Shown in pieces: positions 1-5,812 of a DNA stretch of 7,637 nucleotides. The notes beneath the pieces are model-generated. The model saw only the letters and a program-made list of their open reading frames with translations, ran no database searches and was not told where the DNA came from. The position numbers were made by a program, and so were the translations under genes. How positions within the stretch are numbered: position 1 is the first letter of the stretch; each line of letters opens with the position of its first letter. This DNA comes from a bacterium MnTg04. GTDB lineage: Bacteria > Pseudomonadota > Gammaproteobacteria > Steroidobacterales > MnTg04. The stretch covers positions 1-7,637 of the forward strand of contig BFAU01000204.1 in the NCBI GenBank assembly GCA_008975185.1, in the 5' to 3' direction.

Positions 1-1236
1 AACGATTATACGAACACCTTTTTCACGATCCTGAAAGGCGCGGTCGAGGTGGAGGCCGGCGGTGGGCAGAAGATAGACATTGCAGAGGGTCAATTCTTCG
101 GAGAGATCAGTCTGCTGTCCGGGCGCAGGCGCGCGGCCACCGTTCGGGCAGCCGAGTCCTGCGTGTTACTGGAGTCACCGCGCCGGGAAATGATCAAGCT
201 GATGAACTCCTACGCCGATGTTCGTCGCGTGGTCGATGAGCACTTCATCATTCGGACCTTGCGGGCGACCCTGGTGCCCGAAGCGCCGTTCGAAGAACTG
301 CATGAGGTCGCGAAAGCGGCGGAACTGAAATCCTACAAGGCGGGGGACATATTATTCTCGGAGGGCGACGAAGCCGACAGCGTGCATCTGATTCGCAGCG
401 GCTCAGTTTCGATCTCGAAACGAATCGGCGGCCGCGACATCGTCACGTCATATCTCGCCGCCGGCAATTACGTCGGTGAAATGGGCCTCCTTGGCAACGC
501 CAACCGCTCGGCTACGGTGTGCGCGACCGTGGCGACAGAGTCGATAAGCCTGGACGCCGTCACGTTCCTGTCGATGCTGGACCGAAATCCCGGGCTAAGG
601 AGCCGCGTTCAGAAAAAGGTTCGCGAGCGGATCAGTGAAAACCTGCGCATGGAAGCGCAGCCGGAGGCCGGCGACATCATTACCTTTCTCATGCAGCAGG
701 GACTCGGCGAGGCCACGGATGTTCTGCTGATCGACGAGTCCCTCTGTATCGGTTGCGACCATTGCGAGAAGGCCTGCGCGGAGACGCATGGTGGCACTTC
801 GCGCCTCGATCGTGCGGCCGGACCGACGTATGCGCAGGTGCATGTCCCGACCTCATGCCGTCACTGCGAAGACCCGCATTGCATGAAGGATTGTCCTCCC
901 GATGCGATCCACAGGGCGCCGAACGGCGAGGTCTATATCGCGGACAGTTGCATCGGTTGCGGAAATTGCGAGCGCAACTGCCCTTATGACGTGATTCAGA
1001 TGGCCAGCGCCAAGGAAAAACCGACGGGATTGCTGACCTGGATGCTGACCGGCAGTGGGACCGCGCCGGGTCAACGCGAGGTGGCCGCGGAAACGGCATC
1101 GGAAAAGAAGGCAGTGAAGTGTGACATGTGCAAGGACCTGTCTGGTGGGCCTGCGTGCGTGCGCGCCTGCCCGACCGGAGCGGCGATCAGAATGAGCCCG
1201 TCCGAATTCGTCACGCTGGCCAAACGGGCAGGCTGA
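1..1236 (+). CDS. Tandem cNMP-binding domain / four-[4Fe-4S] ferredoxin fusion protein (5' end missing)
   Basis: The reading frame is open from base 1, and the first ATG (base 49) lies inside a domain, so the gene starts upstream; 411 codons are visible. Numbering from base 1, residues 1 to about 65 are the end of a cyclic-nucleotide-binding domain with phosphate-binding cassette FGEISLL...RAATV. Residues about 80-205 are a second complete one, with GEMGLL...NRSATV (E160, R169). Both cassettes keep the Glu and Arg that contact the nucleotide in CRP/PKA-type domains. Residues about 240-400 hold 16 cysteines in four groups: 249/252/255/259, 286/289/294/298, 317/320/323/327 and 374/377/386/390. 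This is the four-cluster pattern of DmsB/NrfC/PsrB-type electron-transfer subunits. No signal peptide or membrane helix is visible in the fragment, so it is probably cytoplasmic. It lies 1 nt before a predicted cytochrome b and likely passes electrons to or from it. Domain assignment is firm; ligand (cAMP, cGMP or other) and redox partner are inferred. Confidence 0.93.
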   Translation, partial: NDYTNTFFTILKGAVEVEAGGGQKIDIAEGQFFGEISLLSGRRRAATVRAAESCVLLESPRREMIKLMNSYADVRRVVDEHFIIRTLRATLVPEAPFEELHEVAKAAELKSYKAGDILFSEGDEADSVHLIRSGSVSISKRIGGRDIVTSYLAAGNYVGEMGLLGNANRSATVCATVATESISLDAVTFLSMLDRNPGLRSRVQKKVRERISENLRMEAQPEAGDIITFLMQQGLGEATDVLLIDESLCIGCDHCEKACAETHGGTSRLDRAAGPTYAQVHVPTSCRHCEDPHCMKDCPPDAIHRAPNGEVYIADSCIGCGNCERNCPYDVIQMASAKEKPTGLLTWMLTGSGTAPGQREVAAETASEKKAVKCDMCKDLSGGPACVRACPTGAAIRMSPSEFVTLAKRAG

Positions 1237-1237
1237 C

Positions 1238-2116
1238 ATGCAAGAGTCGATCGTCAGGTACAACCGCTACCGCTATCTGTGGGTGGCGCTGGGGCTGTGT
1301 GCGGCCGCCGTCCTCGCCTATGCGCTGCAGGACCCACAGGAACCACCTAACGGTGGCACGGCTCTTGGTTACACACTCGGCACGCTGGGCGCCCTGCTGA
1401 TCGTCTGGCTTGCCTGGTTCGGCGTGCGCAAGAGGCAATACTCGTCGACGGCGGGCACCGTACAGGGTTGGCTCTCGGCCCATGTGTACCTTGGTCTCGC
1501 GCTCATCCTTGTGGTTTTGCTGCACTCCGGTTTCCAGTTCGGCATGAACGTGCACACGCTCGCCCTGGTGCTGATGATTCTCGTCGTGCTGAGCGGCATT
1601 TTCGGCGTCTATATGTATATCAAGTATCCGCTGCGGCTGAACGAGAATCGCCAGGGCGCCGGCCGGTCTGATCTGGTCGATCAGATCGACGACATCGATC
1701 GCCGGGCAAAGCGTGTCGCAGGGGGGCTGCCGAGAGGATATGGCGAGCTGATCCATAGCGGTATCAACCGCACGGTGGTCGGTGGGTCCGCGTGGGCGAT
1801 GATCGCCGGCCGCGACAATTCACAGGTCGTATTGCCCACGGGTGACGAATATACAGTCGTTGCAAACCCTGGCCAGGAGGCGGCACTGGACTGGCTCGCC
1901 GAGCAGCAGTCACGCAGTATGGACGCCGAGACGGCCGCCAAGATGGCCGAGTTGTCGGGGTTGCTACGGAACAAGCGGAAACTGCTGGAACGATTGCGGG
2001 AAGACATTCGGCTGCAGGCGATGCTCGAAGTCTGGCTGTACTTCCACGTGCCGCTATCCGTGGCTCTGTTGGCGGCCCTCGTCGTTCATATTGTCACCGT
2101 GTTCGTGTATTGGTGA
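1238..2116 (+). CDS. Predicted di-heme b membrane cytochrome, five TM helices
   Basis: 292 aa; ATG lies 1 nt after the preceding stop with only a weak purine-rich upstream stretch. Hydrophobic helices lie at about residues 13-31, 42-62, 76-98, 105-128 and 264-290. Positive charges after helix 2 (RKR) and helix 4, and near the N-terminus, place the N-terminus and the large 131-263 loop in the cytoplasm. Helix 3 carries H82 and H96 and helix 5 carries H270 and H284. Both pairs are 14 residues apart and both helices run in to out, so H82/H270 and H96/H284 can each ligate a heme b, one near each membrane face. This resembles the four-helix heme-b logic of the b6/b561/formate dehydrogenase gamma proteins, but I do not recognise a named family. 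The cytoplasmic loop ends in a charged, leucine-containing, probably coiled-coil stretch (about 230-262). It probably connects the cytoplasmic Fe-S protein to the periplasmic decaheme protein. Heme content and topology are predictions. Confidence 0.85.
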   Translation: MQESIVRYNRYRYLWVALGLCAAAVLAYALQDPQEPPNGGTALGYTLGTLGALLIVWLAWFGVRKRQYSSTAGTVQGWLSAHVYLGLALILVVLLHSGFQFGMNVHTLALVLMILVVLSGIFGVYMYIKYPLRLNENRQGAGRSDLVDQIDDIDRRAKRVAGGLPRGYGELIHSGINRTVVGGSAWAMIAGRDNSQVVLPTGDEYTVVANPGQEAALDWLAEQQSRSMDAETAAKMAELSGLLRNKRKLLERLREDIRLQAMLEVWLYFHVPLSVALLAALVVHIVTVFVYW

Positions 2117-2120
2117 TGCG

Positions 2121-3785
2121 ATGAGATACCTGATTCGATTCCTGTCTCAGGGTGCTGCCGGGAGCGTCGAGCATTACGACAAGATTGTCGACGATCCGAC
2201 GATAACAATCGGCCGCGCGACGGATCAGGTTCTGCATCTGAAGGACAAGCGGGCCCGGTTGCAACACGCTCGCATCGAGGCCCGGAACGGGGACGTTCAT
2301 ATTTCGACGCGCGCGCTGGCCGGCGTCACGGTCAATGGGCGCTCGCAACGAGACGCGAAGTTGCGGACCGGCGACGTTATCGAAGTCGGCTCGAACATAC
2401 TGACGATTATCGAGGCGCCCCCCGGCTTCGATTTCGCATTTACTTTCGAGCTTAGCCCCGACGCGACCAGCGACGAGCTGACATCCCAATTCGGGTCGCT
2501 GCGTTTGTCGCAGGTCGCCTGGAGCAAACGACGCCTGTCCTGGGCACTGGCCATCATCGTTATCGTTTTCGCGCTGATAATCCCGGCATCCGGCCTGTTG
2601 CATCCGACCGCGGCCGGCATACTCAGGAATACCGCATTGCTGCCGGACGACGGGCTTTGGCTCGCCGGGCCGGTTCACAACAAGCATTCGAAGAGCAGTA
2701 CACAGTGTCAACACTGCCATACCCAGGCGTTCAATCGCGTCAAAGACGTCGCGTGCCTGGAGTGCCATCAAACCGACCGGCATGTCAATTCGACGGCCAC
2801 AGAAGCGATACTCGGCGAACGGCGATGCGCAAGCTGTCACCTCGAGCACAACGAACCGCCGGAGCTCGTCAAGCAGCATCAGAATCTTTGTGCGGATTGC
2901 CATGCGAATCTGCCGGCAGGTGTGGAGCTGGCAGCCGCCACCGATTTTCTCAAGCAACATCCGGACTTGCAGCCGAGTTTGCTGCGACCGCCGCTGGCGA
3001 ATGATGGCGACGCCGAATGGACGGTACAACGGATCGCGCTGGATGATCCCCGTCTGATAGACCGTTCGCGGCTCAAGTTTGATCACAGCGTCCATCTCGA
3101 TGCGGAAGGACTGACGACGCCGGATGATCGGCGTGTTCTGGTCTGCACGGATTGCCACCGGGTCGAGACCGGCGGGGCGCGCATGATTCCGATCTCGATG
3201 GACGAGCACTGCAGCGGATGTCATACGCTGAATTTCGATGCCGATGACCCCGATCGGGAAGTCCCGCATGGCGAGCCCGAGAAAGTTCTGCAGATACTGA
3301 TCGAATACTACAGCGCCCGGTTGCTTGGCGATGATCCCCAGGCGACGGGACAGCGGTTACGGCGGCCGGGCCAGGCTTTGACACGCGAGGACAGGGACCG
3401 GGTCGCAGGCGAGGCGCGCAAAAAGGCGATGGCGGTTGCACAGGATATCTTCGAGCGAACCACCTGCGCGAATTGCCACGAGGTCTCCAGTACCGGTGAG
3501 GGCGGCGCTGCGCCCTGGCGAGTCGAGGCGGTCAAGCTAACGCAGGAGTTTTATCCGCGCGCCGTTTTTTCACACCAGGCGCACGACACCGAGGCATCGA
3601 ATTGCGGTCAGTGTCACGCCGCTGTGGAATCCCAGTCATCCGCGGACGTCCTGATGCCCGGGATCGATACTTGTCGCGAGTGCCATGGCAGCGCTGTCGG
3701 GCGGAGGAACCACGGCGGGCAGATCGCGAGCACCTGCATCATGTGCCACCGTTTTCACACGCCTGACAAGGGCTCTTACCCGTGA
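2121..3785 (+). CDS. FHA-domain, membrane-anchored periplasmic decaheme cytochrome c
   Basis: 554 aa. The frame is open further upstream, but the ATG at 2121, 4 nt after the cytochrome b stop, is chosen because the FHA domain starts there and the upstream extension would overlap the previous gene without homology-like sequence. Residues about 1-100 form an FHA domain: G31-R32, H49, VNG at 71-73 and GDVIEVG at 84-90. Residues 139-160 are one membrane helix preceded by SKRR, placing the FHA domain in the cytoplasm and the rest in the periplasm. Ten CXXCH motifs begin at C196, C212, C236, C257, C342, C364, C449, C495, C518 and C539. FDHSVH (320-325) and FSHQAH (483-488) resemble the FxHxxH distal-ligand motif of c3-type and related multiheme cytochromes. 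It probably carries electrons from the membrane cytochrome b into the periplasm. The FHA domain would let a phosphothreonine protein, or another partner, dock on the cytoplasmic side. Neither partner nor direction of flow is known. Confidence 0.93.
   Translation: MRYLIRFLSQGAAGSVEHYDKIVDDPTITIGRATDQVLHLKDKRARLQHARIEARNGDVHISTRALAGVTVNGRSQRDAKLRTGDVIEVGSNILTIIEAPPGFDFAFTFELSPDATSDELTSQFGSLRLSQVAWSKRRLSWALAIIVIVFALIIPASGLLHPTAAGILRNTALLPDDGLWLAGPVHNKHSKSSTQCQHCHTQAFNRVKDVACLECHQTDRHVNSTATEAILGERRCASCHLEHNEPPELVKQHQNLCADCHANLPAGVELAAATDFLKQHPDLQPSLLRPPLANDGDAEWTVQRIALDDPRLIDRSRLKFDHSVHLDAEGLTTPDDRRVLVCTDCHRVETGGARMIPISMDEHCSGCHTLNFDADDPDREVPHGEPEKVLQILIEYYSARLLGDDPQATGQRLRRPGQALTREDRDRVAGEARKKAMAVAQDIFERTTCANCHEVSSTGEGGAAPWRVEAVKLTQEFYPRAVFSHQAHDTEASNCGQCHAAVESQSSADVLMPGIDTCRECHGSAVGRRNHGGQIASTCIMCHRFHTPDKGSYP
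3078..3224 (+). repeat. Diheme module copy 1 within the decaheme protein
   Basis: Residues 320-368 read F-x-H-x-x-H, a spacer, CTDCH, then MIPI and CSGCH. The same order recurs at residues 483-522. This is a protein-level internal repeat recognised by eye from motif order and spacing; nucleotide identity between the copies is low. Confidence 0.6.
3567..3686 (+). repeat. Diheme module copy 2 within the decaheme protein
   Basis: Residues 483-522 read FSHQAH, a shorter spacer, CGQCH, then LMPGI and CRECH. This matches copy 1, with 18 against 17 residues between the two CXXCH motifs. The shared order suggests duplication of a diheme unit with paired distal histidines. It is followed by one more heme motif at C539. 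Confidence 0.6.
3768..3772 (+). promoter_or_regulatory. Probable ribosome binding site for the lipoprotein gene
   Basis: AAGGG lies 9 nt before the GTG at 3782, inside the end of the decaheme gene. It supports the GTG start, which is the only usable start between the in-frame TGA at 3764 and the signal sequence. Confidence 0.5.
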
Positions 3786-5812
3786 ATGCCGTAATCGACG
3801 CAGGGAGCCTTTTCGGCGAGCCTGCCTGGACCGGCTGCCGGTTTTTCCTCTTTGCCCTGGCCCTCGTGCTTTTTGGATGCGGCGGCGGGTCGAGCCTGCC
3901 ACCGGTAGGTGTCGATCCGGCGACACCGCCCGCAGGCTGCAGCGGTTTTTGTGCCGATACGCCAACCAATCTGACAGTCAATGAGGTTGAAGGCGTAATC
4001 GCCCGGGCCGTCGCCGAGGCTCAGGCACGTGGTGCATCGGCAACGATCGCGGTCGTCGATCGGGTCGGCAATGTGCTGGCGGTCTTTCGCATGACCGGCG
4101 CTGCGGACACGATTACGATCAGGTCACCAGGCCCCGCGGTCAGCGGTGGTCTCGAGGGCGTGAACATTATCCCCGATACGCTCGCGGCGATCGCCAAGGC
4201 AATTACCGGCGCTTACCTGTCCAGTGAAGGCAACGCATTCTCGTCTCGTACAGCCAGTCAGATCGTGCAGGATCATTTCAACCCCGGAGAGTTCCTGCAA
4301 CCGGGTGGACCACTGTTCGGCGTGCAATTCAGCCAGCTTCCCTGCTCCGACCTGGCCCGGCGGCACAGCGGTGCGCCAGGCGTCGGACCGCAGCGGTCGC
4401 CGCTGGGCTTGTCGGCCGATCCGGGGGGCCTGCCCTTGTATAAGGAGGGGACCCTGGTCGGCGGCATCGGTGTCATCAGCGACGGCCTTTACAGCGCGGA
4501 TGCCGATATCACCGACCTGGACATGGATGCAGACGAGTTGATTGCTCTGGCCGGGGCCTTCGATCTTGTGGCGCCCGTAGATCGGCGGGCAAATCAAATT
4601 ACCGTTGACGGCAAGACGCTGCGCTTCAGCGATGCCTCGACGAATGATTTGATGGCAGACCCATTCACCCCGCCGAGCTTCGCGAGTATCGATGGCGTCG
4701 CAGGCGTCCTGACCGCAGTCACCGGGTACAAGACCGGTATGCAGATTGAAACAGGAATCGCGTTCGGCCAGCCGCCGTCCGGCATTCGCCCCGATATCCT
4801 CGATTTTCCCGGGCTGGATGCGTTCGTTCTGGTCGATGCCGTCAATGCCGAGAGGTATCGGCCGCGGGCGGGAACCGACGGCGCCGCGGCGCTTACTGCG
4901 ATCGAGGTCGATGAAATTCTATCGCGCGCCCTGGTGGTCGCGAACCGGGCCCGGGGCCAGATTCGCCGGCCATTGGGTAGCCCCGCACGGGTCACCATAT
5001 CGGTTGTGGATAGCAACGGCGTTGTACTGGGGATAGTGCGGAGCCGCGACGCGCCGGTTTTTGGCACTGACGTTTCCTTGCAAAAGGCGCGCACGGCCGC
5101 GTTTTTCTCATCCAGCGCCGCTGCCGGTGCGCTGAACGGCGTGCCGCCGGCCACTTATCTCGATGGTGGCCTGTCCGTTCTTCGCAAAGAGCCATTGTCA
5201 CAATATGTTTCCCGGGTCAGGTTATTCCTCGGGCTCCCCACGGCGCTGGCCGATGGCATGATCGCGTTCTCCGACCGGGCGGGTGGCAACCTGTCCAGGC
5301 CGTTTTTTCCTGACGGCATCGATGGCAATCCCGAAGGGCCGTTTAGCAAACCAAGCGGTCAGTGGAGCCCTTTTTCAACCGGTCTGCAACTGGATCTGGT
5401 GTATAACGCGCTCATCCAGCACGTAGGATTTGTGCTTGGTGTTCCCGGTGTCCCCGATGTGCCCGCTAATTGCACCGGCGTTGATGGATTCGACAATGGC
5501 TTTATGCCGGCTGTCGGCGTTATTCCGATCCTGGCCAACGGAATCCAGATTTTCCCGGGCAGTGTGCCGATTTACCGCGGTACCCAGCTGGTCGGGGGTA
5601 TCGGCGTTTCAGGGGACGGCGTGGATCAGGACGACATGATTGCCTTTCTCGGAGTGCACGAGGCCGCGTTACAACTCGGCACGATCAACAACGCGCAAAT
5701 CCAGATGCGCGCCGACAACCTGGTACCGCAGGGAACCCGGCTTCGTTACATCAATTGCCCGCCCGCGCCCTATCTCGACAGCGACGAACAAAATGTCTGC
5801 GACAATAAATAA
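3782..5812 (+). CDS. Outer-membrane lipoprotein with two GlcG/HbpS-like (DUF336) domains
   Basis: 676 aa from a GTG start that overlaps the decaheme stop (GTGA); no other start lies before the signal sequence. After a rather long n-region, a hydrophobic segment (about 20-32) ends in lipobox LFGC, with C33 as the predicted lipidated residue. Gly at +2 and +3 rather than Asp predicts outer-membrane sorting by the E. coli rule. Domain 1 (about 64-262) contains LTVNEVEGVI, ATIAVVDRVGNVL and GTLVGGIGVISDG. Domain 2 (about 371-632) repeats this with LTAIEVDEIL, VTISVVDSNGVVL, LQKARTAAFFSS and TQLVGGIGVSGDG. These are the hallmarks of the GlcG/HbpS family, some members of which bind or degrade heme (HbpS). 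Both copies carry large insertions between the KA-rich helix and the GGIGV strand, making them longer than the usual 130-150 aa domain. There is no CXXCH, so it is not a c-type cytochrome. Its place between the decaheme and the barrel suggests a role at the outer membrane, perhaps heme handling or scaffolding; that is inference. Confidence 0.88.
   Translation: MNAVIDAGSLFGEPAWTGCRFFLFALALVLFGCGGGSSLPPVGVDPATPPAGCSGFCADTPTNLTVNEVEGVIARAVAEAQARGASATIAVVDRVGNVLAVFRMTGAADTITIRSPGPAVSGGLEGVNIIPDTLAAIAKAITGAYLSSEGNAFSSRTASQIVQDHFNPGEFLQPGGPLFGVQFSQLPCSDLARRHSGAPGVGPQRSPLGLSADPGGLPLYKEGTLVGGIGVISDGLYSADADITDLDMDADELIALAGAFDLVAPVDRRANQITVDGKTLRFSDASTNDLMADPFTPPSFASIDGVAGVLTAVTGYKTGMQIETGIAFGQPPSGIRPDILDFPGLDAFVLVDAVNAERYRPRAGTDGAAALTAIEVDEILSRALVVANRARGQIRRPLGSPARVTISVVDSNGVVLGIVRSRDAPVFGTDVSLQKARTAAFFSSSAAAGALNGVPPATYLDGGLSVLRKEPLSQYVSRVRLFLGLPTALADGMIAFSDRAGGNLSRPFFPDGIDGNPEGPFSKPSGQWSPFSTGLQLDLVYNALIQHVGFVLGVPGVPDVPANCTGVDGFDNGFMPAVGVIPILANGIQIFPGSVPIYRGTQLVGGIGVSGDGVDQDDMIAFLGVHEAALQLGTINNAQIQMRADNLVPQGTRLRYINCPPAPYLDSDEQNVCDNK
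3971..4567 (+). repeat. HbpS/GlcG-like domain, copy 1
   Basis: Residues about 64-262 of the lipoprotein. The start (LT..EV, then ARG and TIAVVD..G) and end (PLYKEGTLVGGIGV) align by eye with copy 2. An insertion rich in Gly and Pro sits at about 165-215 and includes H165 and H195 as conceivable heme ligands. Confidence 0.7.
4892..5677 (+). repeat. HbpS/GlcG-like domain, copy 2
   Basis: Residues about 371-632 of the lipoprotein. It has the same framework as copy 1, with PIYRGTQLVGGIGVSGDG near the end, but a larger insertion (about 445-595) splits the domain. The two copies are diverged, so any duplication is old. Confidence 0.7.

Noticed and set aside
1..1236. CRP/FNR-type transcription regulator
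   Set aside because: After the second cNMP domain comes a 16-cysteine ferredoxin module, not a helix-turn-helix DNA-binding domain.
1842..2120. Upstream in-frame extension of the FHA-decaheme protein
   Set aside because: The extra residues are the out-of-frame reading of the cytochrome b gene and look unlike a protein domain. The ATG at 2121 gives a clean FHA start and a 4-nt operon gap.
2094..3269. 391-codon open frame on the minus strand opposite the FHA-decaheme gene
   Set aside because: It lies opposite a gene with ten CXXCH motifs and an FHA domain. Its translation shows no recognisable domain, and long antisense frames are common in GC-rich genes.
5301..5310. T-run resembling a terminator tail
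   Set aside because: It lies inside the lipoprotein coding region with no strong stem before it. A similar T-run near 3565 in the decaheme gene was rejected for the same reason.
5640..5792. Upstream in-frame extension of the barrel protein
   Set aside because: It would overlap the lipoprotein gene by over 150 nt and would bury the signal peptide that begins at the ATG at 5793.
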